From positions 1 to 9,452 of the forward strand of contig JAUWOI010000136.1 in the NCBI GenBank assembly GCA_030612185.1: a DNA stretch of 9,452 bases, given 5' to 3'. This document shows, in pieces, positions 1-6,146 of this stretch. Position numbers and translations under genes: made by a program. Every line of letters begins with the position of its first letter. Position 1 is the stretch's first letter. This stretch comes from Anaerolineae bacterium. Lineage in GTDB: Bacteria; Chloroflexota; Anaerolineae; B4-G1. The notes beneath the pieces are model-generated. The model was not told the origin of the DNA, ran no database searches, and saw nothing but the letters and a program-made list of their open reading frames with translations.

Positions 1-2
1 CC

Positions 3-335
3 CGCCCCGAAGACGGCGGGGCAGAGGTGCCACCCGTCGCGCGCCTGGAGGGAATGAACCTGGTTACAGAGGGATTGGTGACGCTGGGCAAGGCGCGGGA
101 GCGCATAACAGGGGCAAAGCGGGTGCACGATCTCCCCCGGGGGGAGGACGGAGCCACGCGGTTGGCCTGTGCACTGCTGGAAGCCGACATAGTCCACTTC
201 ATCGTCGGCTTAGCAGTTAACCCGGCTCAGGCTGCCGACGCCGCCCGCACTGTCCCGCTACGGCAGGCAGTGGTGGAGGAACTGATGCACGACCTGAAGA
301 CACGGGGTAAGTTGGTGTCGGTTGAATACTTGTAA
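3..335 (+). CDS. SpoIIE/PP2C-like serine phosphatase, C-terminal fragment
   Basis: The frame is open to the left edge, so the gene starts outside the window; a GTG at 27 is possible but unlikely to be the true start. About 110 residues are visible. The pattern GMNLVTEGLVTLGKA, then DGATRLACALLEAD, IHF-like VHFIVG and AVNPAQ resembles the C-terminus of SpoIIE-type phosphatases. In Clostridia and Thermotogae these sit next to NADH-dependent [FeFe]-hydrogenase and NuoE/NuoF-type genes. The catalytic PP2C metal-binding aspartates would lie upstream and are not seen. A regulatory role (dephosphorylating an anti-sigma-factor-antagonist-like partner) is known for the wider family and is only inferred here. 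It lies 97 bp upstream of the hdrA-like gene on the same strand and may share its transcript. The family call comes from remembered sequence patterns, not a search. Confidence 0.6.
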   Translation, partial: RPEDGGAEVPPVARLEGMNLVTEGLVTLGKARERITGAKRVHDLPRGEDGATRLACALLEADIVHFIVGLAVNPAQAADAARTVPLRQAVVEELMHDLKTRGKLVSVEYL

Positions 336-357
336 CGAATTTACGAATCTACGAACC
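334..357 (+). repeat. Three tandem copies of an 8-bp unit (TACGAATC-like)
   Basis: Directly after the phosphatase stop codon, three consecutive octamers match the consensus WACGAAYY (copies start at 334, 342 and 350). They differ at one to three positions each. No function is evident. Short-period runs like this are common in intergenic DNA of some environmental bacterial genomes. Confidence 0.6.
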
Positions 358-370
358 CAGGAGATGTGTA

Positions 371-386
371 TGACAGCGAGGTGTCA
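371..386. promoter_or_regulatory. Inverted repeat TGACA-N6-TGTCA upstream of hdrA-like gene
   Basis: A perfect 5-bp inverted repeat (371-375 and 382-386) with a 6-bp spacer lies 47 bp upstream of the operon's first start codon. Size and position fit a dimeric regulator site. It matches no regulator consensus I can name with confidence, and a 5-bp arm can occur by chance. Confidence 0.3.
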
Positions 387-389
387 CCA

Positions 390-412
390 ATAGTATGGAC
401 AAATTCTACTAT
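390..412. promoter_or_regulatory. Inverted repeat ATAGTA-N11-TACTAT upstream of hdrA-like gene
   Basis: Perfect 6-bp arms at 390-395 and 407-412 with an AT-rich 11-bp spacer, ending 20 bp before the start codon at 433. The locally AT-rich sequence in otherwise GC-rich DNA suggests the operon's leader or operator region. No convincing -35/-10 pair could be placed around it. Confidence 0.3.
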
Positions 413-432
413 CACAGACGAGAGGTGTAAAT

Positions 433-1278
433 ATGGAGCAACCTAAAATCGGCGTATACATCTGCGAATGCGGCATCAACATCGCCGCCACGGTCAACGT
501 ACCGGAGGTAGTCACCTTCGCCAGCCGGTTGCCCAACGTGACCGTCGCCCGCCAGTACAAGTACATGTGCTCCGAGCCTGGCCAGAACATGATCAAGGAC
601 GACATCCGGGAGTTAGGTCTCACCCGCGTGGTGGTCGCTTCCTGCACCCCACGCATGCACGAGCCCACCTTCCAGACAGCCGTCGCTGAAGCCGGCCTCA
701 ATCCCTACTACTTTGCCATGGCCAACATCCGCGAGCACTGCTCCTGGATTATCAAGGACATGACGCAGGCAACGGCCAAGGCGAAGCGGTTGGTCAGTTC
801 GGCCGTCTATCGGGTGGTCTACCAGGAAGCACTGGAGTCACACAAGGAGCCGGTCACCCAGGCGGCGCTCGTCGTCGGTGGGGGCATCGCCGGCATCCAG
901 GCGGCGCTCACGATGGCGGATGCTGGCTACCCGGTCTACCTGGTTGAGCGGGAGCCCTCCATCGGCGGCCACATGGCCGAACTGGACAAGACCTTCCCCA
1001 CCCTTGACTGTAGTACCTGAATTCTCGGCCCCAAGATGATGGATGCCGGTCGGCATCCCAACATTACGCTCCTGAGTTACAGTGAGGTCGAGGAGGTTTC
1101 GGGCTATGTGGGCAACTTTAAGGTCAAGGTGCGCAAGAAGGCCCGCTACGTAGACGAGGACAAGTGCAACGGCTGCGGCCTGTGCTGGACCGAGTGTATG
1201 ACGCGGCGCGTCCCGTCCCTGAAACTGATCAAGATGGGCGAGATGAGCATTGGGGAGAGGAGGCCCGGAGAGCGATGA
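433..1278 (+). CDS. hdrA: HdrA-like selenoprotein, N-terminal half (UGA at 1018 read as Sec196)
   Basis: Heterodisulfide reductase subunit A is the FAD-carrying, electron-bifurcating subunit of Hdr complexes. Read through the UGA, this gene gives 281 residues. Visible parts are the HdrA N-terminal domain (CEC at 11-13, C46, C71, C103), a dinucleotide-binding motif VVGGGIAG at 147-154, the HdrA signature around 186-210 (TFPTLDCSTU, then PKMMDAGRHPNI), and a first [4Fe-4S] motif C245-C248-C251-C255. Family members normally have CSxC where this has C193-S-T-U196. Downstream sequence stays in frame and HdrA-like to the stop at 1276-1278, which excludes simple truncation at the UGA. The protein ends inside HdrA's inserted ferredoxin domain. 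The second HdrA half is encoded at 3938-5710, so HdrA is split. The start ATG at 433 has AGAGGTG five bases upstream; an in-frame ATG at 370 hits a stop. The stop overlaps the next start as ATGA. Confidence 0.88.
1018..1058 (+). promoter_or_regulatory. Selenocysteine UGA codon with downstream bacterial SECIS-like hairpin
   Basis: The UGA is at 1018-1020. After 20 nt comes a perfect 7-bp stem, GGATGCC (1041-1047) with GGCATCC (1052-1058), closing a four-base loop GGTC (1048-1051). Bacterial SECIS elements recognised by SelB lie within the coding sequence just after the UGA and carry a G, typically a GU, in a small apical loop. Here 27 nt separate the UGA from the loop, inside the range reported for bacterial elements (about 16-37 nt). 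The hairpin also encodes the conserved residues DAGRHP, so codon choice and RNA fold coincide. The fold was judged by eye; no energy calculation was done. Confidence 0.83.
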
Positions 1279-1748
1279 GCCTGGATCAAGTCAACGAGAT
1301 CATTGATCGCTATGGCGCTGACCGGGCGGTCAGCCTGGCTGTGCTGCAGGACATCCAACGGGAGTACAACTACCTGCCACGCGAGGCACTGGAACTGGTG
1401 GCAGAGCGGCTGAGTATACCTCTGGGCGAGGTCTATCACATAGCCACTTTCTACCGCAGTTTTACTCTCAGACCGAAGGGGGAATATTGCATCCGCGTGT
1501 GCATGGGCACCGCCTGCTACGTGCACGCTGGTCCGCTTATCCTAGAAGCGTTTGAGCGAGAATTGGGAATCAAGGCCGGCGAGAGCACTTCCGACGGCAA
1601 GTTCTCACTGGAGGCGACCTCCTGTCTGGGAGCCTGTGCGCAGGCACCTCTTGTGATGGTCAACGAGGAACCGTATGCCAAGATGACCACCGATCGTGTC
1701 AGCGAAGTGATAGAGACGTGCAGTTGCGCGCTTCCAGAGGCAGCATAG
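1275..1748 (+). CDS. nuoE: NuoE/HndA-like thioredoxin-fold [2Fe-2S] subunit
   Basis: The 157-residue product matches the 24-kDa subunit of complex I and HndA of NADP-reducing hydrogenase in length and layout. A helical N-terminus (LAVLQDIQREYNYLPREALELVAERL, given here by its LPREAL core at 34-39) is followed by VYHIATFYRSF at 53-63 and the [2Fe-2S] ligands C76, C81, C117 and C121 (CMGTAC and CLGAC). It passes electrons between the FMN of NuoF and other clusters. The start is taken at ATG 1275, overlapping the upstream TGA by four bases, because family similarity begins there; an open extension back to 1164 lies inside the selenoprotein's coding region in another frame. AGGAGG at 1258-1263 and GGAGAG at 1267-1272 could serve as ribosome binding sites. 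The dependence on tight coupling suggests it is translated from ribosomes that have read through the UGA. Confidence 0.92.
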   Translation: MSLDQVNEIIDRYGADRAVSLAVLQDIQREYNYLPREALELVAERLSIPLGEVYHIATFYRSFTLRPKGEYCIRVCMGTACYVHAGPLILEAFERELGIKAGESTSDGKFSLEATSCLGACAQAPLVMVNEEPYAKMTTDRVSEVIETCSCALPEAA

Positions 1749-1763
1749 GGAGGAGATAACACA

Positions 1764-2135
1764 ATGCCTAGACTTAAGAGTTTAGAAGAACTGCAGAAGT
1801 TGCGCCAGCAATTGCAGAAAGACATCAAGGCCCGCACCGAGACAAGCACAACCATCACGGTAGGCATGGGCACCTGTGGCATCTCGGCCGGGGCGCGGGA
1901 AACGATGCACGCCATTCTGGCCGATCTAGAGGCGCGCAACATTGACGCTCACGTGACCACCGTCGGCTGCATCGGCATGTGTTCGAAAGAGCCGCTGGTG
2001 GACATCCAGCAGGGCGGCGAACCCCGCATCACCTACGGCAACGTCACGCCCGCCATGGTACCGCGTATCATCGAGGAACACGTGGTACAGGGCAACGTGG
2101 TGGAAGAGTGGGCCGTCGGGCGGGTAGGAGGATGA
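1764..2135 (+). CDS. hndB: HndB-like (2Fe-2S) ferredoxin subunit
   Basis: The 123-residue protein has a basic, helical N-terminus (LEELQKLRQQLQK at 7-19) followed by a thioredoxin-like [2Fe-2S] domain with GMGTCGISAGA (C38) and GCIGMC (C69, C73). Small proteins of this type, called HndB in NADP-reducing hydrogenases, sit between NuoE- and NuoF-like subunits, as here. Its exact job in electron transfer is not settled; it may be an extra cluster carrier or a docking subunit. GGGAGGAG at 1747-1754 lies 9 bases before the ATG. The gap to the preceding stop is 15 bp, and the next gene begins 2 bp after its stop. Confidence 0.88.
   Translation: MPRLKSLEELQKLRQQLQKDIKARTETSTTITVGMGTCGISAGARETMHAILADLEARNIDAHVTTVGCIGMCSKEPLVDIQQGGEPRITYGNVTPAMVPRIIEEHVVQGNVVEEWAVGRVGG
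2126..2131 (+). promoter_or_regulatory. Ribosome binding site deciding the nuoF start
   Basis: AGGAGG at 2126-2131 is six bases from ATG 2138. A competing ATG at 2132 directly abuts the AGGAGG with no spacer, so 2138 is preferred. Confidence 0.7.
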
Positions 2136-2137
2136 GA

Positions 2138-3922
2138 ATGGCTGAACGATATCGTGTCGACGTACTGGTCAGTTGCCTGCACGACCGCGCACCGGACCTG
2201 ATACCGGCGCTTGAAGCGGAGGTGAAACGGCGTGGCCTGGAGGGAGAGGTCAGAGTGGTCGAGGCCGGCTGCCGGGGCTTTTGCTCTATGGGGCCGGTGC
2301 TCCTGATCCAGCCTGATGGCATCTTTTACATAGAGGTGCAACCCGCCGATGTGCCCGAATTGGTGGAGGAGACGCTAGTCAAGGGCCGGGTCGTCGAGCG
2401 ACTAACGTACAGAGAACCGACGACACGCAAACGCATTCCTTACTACGAGGATATCCCTTTCCACGCTAAGCAGATGCGCATCGTCTTGCGCAACTGCGGG
2501 ATGATCAACCCTCAGTCCATCGAAGAGTACATCGCTGTCGGCGGCTACCAGGCGCTGGCAAAGGCACTCACCTCAATGACTCCTAAAGAGATCATCGAGG
2601 AGGTCAAAAAATCGGGGTTGCGGGGCCGTGGCGGGGCCGGCTTCTCCACCGGCCGCAAGTGGGAGTCCGGCCGTAAGGCCGAGGGCGACATTAAGTACGT
2701 CATTGTCAACGGTGACGAGGGCGACCCCAACTGCTTTATGGACCGCGCGCTGATGGAGGCTGACCCGCACAGTATCCTGGAGGGGCTAGTCATCGGCGCC
2801 TACGTCATCGGTGCTCACCAGGGGTTCTTCTATATTCCTTACGAGCACACGCTGGCGGTGAGGAGCGTGAGGACCGCTATCGAGCAGGCGCGAGAGTATG
2901 GACTGCTAGGCGAGGACATCCTGGGCTCCGGCTTCGATTTCGACGTGGAACTCAGGCTTGGGGCCCACTCCTTCGTAGGTGGCGAGTCCACCGCGCTGAT
3001 GCACGCCGTGGAGGGCAGAGTCAGCGAGCCACGCCCCAAGCATATCCACACCACCGAGAAAGGGGTGTGGGGCCAGCCCAGTTGTCTGAACAACGTCAAG
3101 ACCTTGAACATGGTGCCGGAGATCATCAATCGCGGCGCCGAGTGGTTCGCCAGCATTGGCACCGAAACCAGCAAGGGGACACAGGTCTTCTCGCTGGCCG
3201 GCAAGGTCAACAACGTGGGACTGGTTGAGGTGCCGATGGGTACCACCATCCGCGAATTGGTCTTCGACGTGGGTGGTGGCGTTCCCAAGGGGCGGGAGTT
3301 CAAAGCAATTCAGATCGGCGGCCCTTCGGGGGGCTGTGTCCCCGCTAGCCTGCTGGATATGCCTATGGACTACGAGACGTTGGCCGAGGCAGGCTCAATG
3401 ATGGGTACCGGCGGGGTGATCGTCTGGGACGACCGCATCTGCGTGGTAGACGTCGCCCGCTACTTCCTCGACTTCCTGCGAGACGAATCCTGTGGCAAAT
3501 GTACGTCCTGTCGTGAGGGTATCCGGCGTATGCTGGAGATCCTGACCCGCATCACCGAGGGACAGGGGGAGATGGCCGATCTGGAGACGTTGGAGACGCT
3601 AGGGCGGGTGGTAAAATCGGTCTCGCTGTGCGGCCTGGGCAAGACGGCGCCCGATCCCTTCCTCAGCGGCCTGCGCTACTTCCGCGATGAGTACGTGGCC
3701 CACGTCGTGGACCACAAGTGTCCGGCCGGCGTCTGCAAGGCGCTGATCGAGTACTACGTCATCGAGGACCTGTGCACCGGCTGTGGTCTTTGCCGCCGCA
3801 AGTGCCCGCAGGAGGCGATCAGCGGGGGGAAGAAAGAGTTACACGTCATAGATCCGGCGCTGTGCATCAAATGTGGCATCTGTCGCGACGTCTGCAAGTT
3901 CGACGCGGTGGGCGTGAGATAA
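2138..3922 (+). CDS. nuoF: NuoF/HndC-like NAD(P)H-oxidising FMN and iron-sulfur subunit
   Basis: This 594-residue protein has the long HndC/HydB layout. A thioredoxin-like domain (about 1-95) comes first, then the NuoF core with the FMN/NAD loop GLRGRGGAGFSTGRKWE at 160-176 and NGDEGDPN at 191-198. A SLBB-like region follows (about 345-395), then the N3-type [4Fe-4S] ligands C452, C455, C458 and C498. A two-cluster ferredoxin tail closes it (C546/C549/C552/C556 and C576/C579/C582/C586). It should move hydride electrons between NAD(P)H and the iron-sulfur chain. Two oddities are seen. The N-terminal domain has C13, C45 and C49, but R17 where the second ligand of the usual four is expected. The nucleotide-site motif normally CGEET reads GGEST (281-285). 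The gene starts 2 bp after hndB and ends 15 bp before the next start. Confidence 0.93.
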   Translation: MAERYRVDVLVSCLHDRAPDLIPALEAEVKRRGLEGEVRVVEAGCRGFCSMGPVLLIQPDGIFYIEVQPADVPELVEETLVKGRVVERLTYREPTTRKRIPYYEDIPFHAKQMRIVLRNCGMINPQSIEEYIAVGGYQALAKALTSMTPKEIIEEVKKSGLRGRGGAGFSTGRKWESGRKAEGDIKYVIVNGDEGDPNCFMDRALMEADPHSILEGLVIGAYVIGAHQGFFYIPYEHTLAVRSVRTAIEQAREYGLLGEDILGSGFDFDVELRLGAHSFVGGESTALMHAVEGRVSEPRPKHIHTTEKGVWGQPSCLNNVKTLNMVPEIINRGAEWFASIGTETSKGTQVFSLAGKVNNVGLVEVPMGTTIRELVFDVGGGVPKGREFKAIQIGGPSGGCVPASLLDMPMDYETLAEAGSMMGTGGVIVWDDRICVVDVARYFLDFLRDESCGKCTSCREGIRRMLEILTRITEGQGEMADLETLETLGRVVKSVSLCGLGKTAPDPFLSGLRYFRDEYVAHVVDHKCPAGVCKALIEYYVIEDLCTGCGLCRRKCPQEAISGGKKELHVIDPALCIKCGICRDVCKFDAVGVR

Positions 3923-3937
3923 CGGAGGGATAACGAT

Positions 3938-5710
3938 ATGGCTACACTGATCATTGACGGACAAAAGGTCCAGGCCGAAGAAGGGCAGACTATCCTTGAG
4001 GTCGCCCGGCAGGCCGGAATCGAGATTCCCGCTCTATGCTATCACCCACTCCTGGAGCCCTACGGTGCCTGCCGCCTCTGTGTGGTAGAAGTGATCCGCA
4101 GGGGTTGGTCCAGGATAGAGACATCCTGCACGTATCCCGCGTGGGATGGACTGGAGGTCAAGACCCGCTCCCCGGCCATCATCGAGGCCCGCAAGGTTGT
4201 CCTGGGGTTGCTGCTCTCGCGCTGCCCCAACGTGCCGGTCATCCAGGACCTGGCGCGGGAGTACGGGGTCACAGAGCCACCTTTCCCAGTAGACGATCCG
4301 GACGAGAAATGTATCCTCTGCGGCCTATGCGTGCGCACATGCCACGAACTGGTGAAAGCCGATGTGTTGAACTTCTCCCAGTCCGGTGTTGAGCGGCGGG
4401 TTGGGCCGCCCTTCTTGGAAAAGACCCGCCAGTGCATCGGCTGTGGGGCCTGCACCATTATGTGCCCCACCGGCGCTATCGAGATCGTGTTGGAGCAGGA
4501 GGCGGTCTACAAGGAAAAGCCGCTGGGGCCGACCTCGGCTATCTGGGTGCCATCGCTGCAAGCGGTGCCCCGCGTGCCGGTGATTGACACCGACGCCTGC
4601 ATCCATTTCCGCCAGAACGACCGCAGCAACGGTGAAATCGCGGATGCTTGCGGGGTCTGCCAGATGGTGTGCGAGGCCGGCGCAATCAACTTCGACCAGC
4701 AGGACCAGATACTGGAACTGGACGTAGGGACCATCATCGTCGCTACCGGCTTCGAGATGTGGGACCCCGCTCAACTTTCCCAGTACTCCTACGGCAAATC
4801 GCCCAACATCATCACTGGGATGGAGTTTGAGCGCCTCTCCAACGCCGGCGGCACCACCGGCGGCGAGATTCTGCTGGCCGATGGGCGCAAGCCTGAGCGC
4901 GTGGCGATCATCCATTGCGTCGGCAGCCGTGACCACAATGCACACGAGTACTGCTCCCGCATCTGCTGCATGTACTCGCTCAAGCAGGCCCACCTGGTGC
5001 GCGACAAGACCGGGGCCGAGGTGTATGAGTTCTATATGGACATGCGCGCCTTCGGCAAAGCCTACGAGGAGTTCTACGAGCGGGTGCAGAAGGAGGGCAT
5101 CTGCATGGTGCGCGGCAGGGGCGCCGAGGTGGAGGTGCTCCCTGACGGCAAACTGCGCGTCAAGGGAGAGGACGCCAACCTGGGCCGGATGGTGCAGGCG
5201 GACGTGGATATGGTTGTGCTCAGCACAGCCATCGAAGCCCCACGCGACGCCAGTCGAGTGGCTTCTCTCTTTGGCCTGAGCCTCTCTGAGGACGGTTTCT
5301 TTGCCGAAGCGCATCCCAAAATGCGCCCGGTGGAGACCAACACCGACGGGGTGTTCCTGGCCGGTGTCGCCCAGGGCCCCAAGGACGTGCCGGATACGGT
5401 GGCCCACGCCGGCGCGGCGGCCTCTATGGCGCTGGCGCTGCTGGACAAGGGCGAGGTTACGATCTCACCGACGGTTTCGCATGTGTTGACCCGCTATTGC
5501 ACGGGATGTGGCAAATGCGTCGTTGTCTGTCCATACACGGCCATCAGTCTGGGCGAAGACAGTAAGGCGAACGTCAACGCTGCACTGTGCAAGGGGTGTG
5601 GCTCCTGCGCCGCAGCCTGCCCGTCGGACGCCATCACGCCTCTACACTTCACCGATGACCAATTGGTCGGGCAGATTATGGGGGTGCTCTATGAGCAAGT
5701 CGTCATCTAA
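3938..5710 (+). CDS. Chimeric NuoG-type ferredoxin head fused to the C-terminal half of HdrA
   Basis: A 590-residue fusion. Residues 1-75 are a plant-type [2Fe-2S] domain (C34, C45, C48, C64). Residues 120-185 hold two [4Fe-4S] motifs (C125/C128/C131/C135 and C166/C169/C172/C176). The region between lacks the His/Cys motif that binds an extra cluster in NuoG and HydA, reading LLLSRCPNVP. From about 200 it becomes HdrA: the end of the inserted ferredoxin domain (C221, C238, C241, C245), the second part of the FAD fold (VGTIIVATGFE at 263-273; TNTDGVFLAGVAQGPKD at 468-484), the unusual HdrA cysteine set C327, C339, C343, C344, and a C-terminal ferredoxin domain (C521/C524/C527/C531, C551/C554/C557/C561). 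These are the parts missing from the selenoprotein at 433-1278, so the two chains probably assemble into one HdrA unit carrying FAD. GGAGGG at 3924-3929 precedes the ATG. The 3' end overlaps mvhD by 20 bp. Confidence 0.9.
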   Translation: MATLIIDGQKVQAEEGQTILEVARQAGIEIPALCYHPLLEPYGACRLCVVEVIRRGWSRIETSCTYPAWDGLEVKTRSPAIIEARKVVLGLLLSRCPNVPVIQDLAREYGVTEPPFPVDDPDEKCILCGLCVRTCHELVKADVLNFSQSGVERRVGPPFLEKTRQCIGCGACTIMCPTGAIEIVLEQEAVYKEKPLGPTSAIWVPSLQAVPRVPVIDTDACIHFRQNDRSNGEIADACGVCQMVCEAGAINFDQQDQILELDVGTIIVATGFEMWDPAQLSQYSYGKSPNIITGMEFERLSNAGGTTGGEILLADGRKPERVAIIHCVGSRDHNAHEYCSRICCMYSLKQAHLVRDKTGAEVYEFYMDMRAFGKAYEEFYERVQKEGICMVRGRGAEVEVLPDGKLRVKGEDANLGRMVQADVDMVVLSTAIEAPRDASRVASLFGLSLSEDGFFAEAHPKMRPVETNTDGVFLAGVAQGPKDVPDTVAHAGAAASMALALLDKGEVTISPTVSHVLTRYCTGCGKCVVVCPYTAISLGEDSKANVNAALCKGCGSCAAACPSDAITPLHFTDDQLVGQIMGVLYEQVVI

Positions 5711-6146
5711 CGCAATCGAGGGATTTGAACCTAAGGTTGTCGCGTTTATGTGTAACTGGTGTTCCTACGCCGCGGCCGACAGTGCTGGCGTGGCGCGGAT
5801 ACCGTCGCCGCCCAATGTCCTGCCGGTGCGCGTGATGTGTTCCGCGCGCGTCTCGGCCGAGTTGATCCTGAAAGCGTTCATGTCTGGCGCCGACGGCGTA
5901 ATCGTGCTGGGGTGCCACATCGGTGACTGCCATTACGATAGTGGCAACCATCGCACGGTCAAGCGCATCCCGCTCTTGCACAAGTTGCTGATCTACATGG
6001 GTGTCGAGCCTGATCGGCTGCGGCTCAAGTGGGTTTCCGCCGCCGAGAGCCCACAATTCGCCCAGGTGACTAACGAGTTTGTCGAAGACGTGCGCGCATT
6101 AGGGCCGCTTTCGGCGCCGCTACGAATGGAAGGAGGTGCGCCTTGA
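5691..6146 (+). CDS. flxD: MvhD/FlxD-like [2Fe-2S] linker subunit
   Basis: The 151-residue product matches MvhD (delta subunit of F420-non-reducing hydrogenase) and FlxD, the small iron-sulfur proteins that join HdrA to its electron donor module. Conserved cysteines are seen in CNWC (C21, C24), RVMCSARV (C50) and LGCHIGDCHY (C75, C80), with GNHRTVKR following. Start choice: ATG 5691 lies inside the end of the upstream gene and is preceded by GGGGGTG at 5680-5686; family similarity begins about ten residues in. The stop TGA shares two bases with the TTG start of the next gene. All cluster ligands are Cys, unlike the related BamF-type proteins that I recall as carrying selenocysteine in some Geobacter-like species. 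Its place between HdrA and FlxCBA genes fits a bridging role. Confidence 0.93.
   Translation: MSKSSSNAIEGFEPKVVAFMCNWCSYAAADSAGVARIPSPPNVLPVRVMCSARVSAELILKAFMSGADGVIVLGCHIGDCHYDSGNHRTVKRIPLLHKLLIYMGVEPDRLRLKWVSAAESPQFAQVTNEFVEDVRALGPLSAPLRMEGGAP
6131..6138 (+). promoter_or_regulatory. Strong ribosome binding site supporting a TTG start
   Basis: AGGAGGTG, a full anti-Shine-Dalgarno match, sits four bases before TTG 6143. No ATG or GTG nearby in that frame is better placed, so the next gene is taken to start with TTG. Confidence 0.75.

Noticed and set aside
433..1020. Reading the first operon gene as a 195-residue truncated or frameshifted HdrA pseudogene
   Set aside because: The frame is unchanged after the UGA, conserved HdrA residues continue at once, the UGA stands at a conserved Cys and a SECIS-like hairpin follows.
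1164..1274. Longer N-terminus for the NuoE-like protein
   Set aside because: The extension overlaps the selenoprotein's ferredoxin motif in another frame and has no NuoE similarity; ATG 1275 couples with the upstream stop.
1036..1278. Separate small protein starting at ATG 1036
   Set aside because: It is in the same frame as the upstream part, begins within a conserved HdrA motif and has no ribosome site; it is the tail of the selenoprotein.
1979..2137. Longer N-terminus for the NuoF-like protein
   Set aside because: The extension is arginine- and glycine-rich shadow of hndB in another frame; AGGAGG sets the start at 2138.
4325..5407. 360-codon open frame on the minus strand
   Set aside because: It is antisense to the NuoG-HdrA fusion, histidine- and alanine-rich without recognisable motifs, as expected opposite GC-rich coding sequence.
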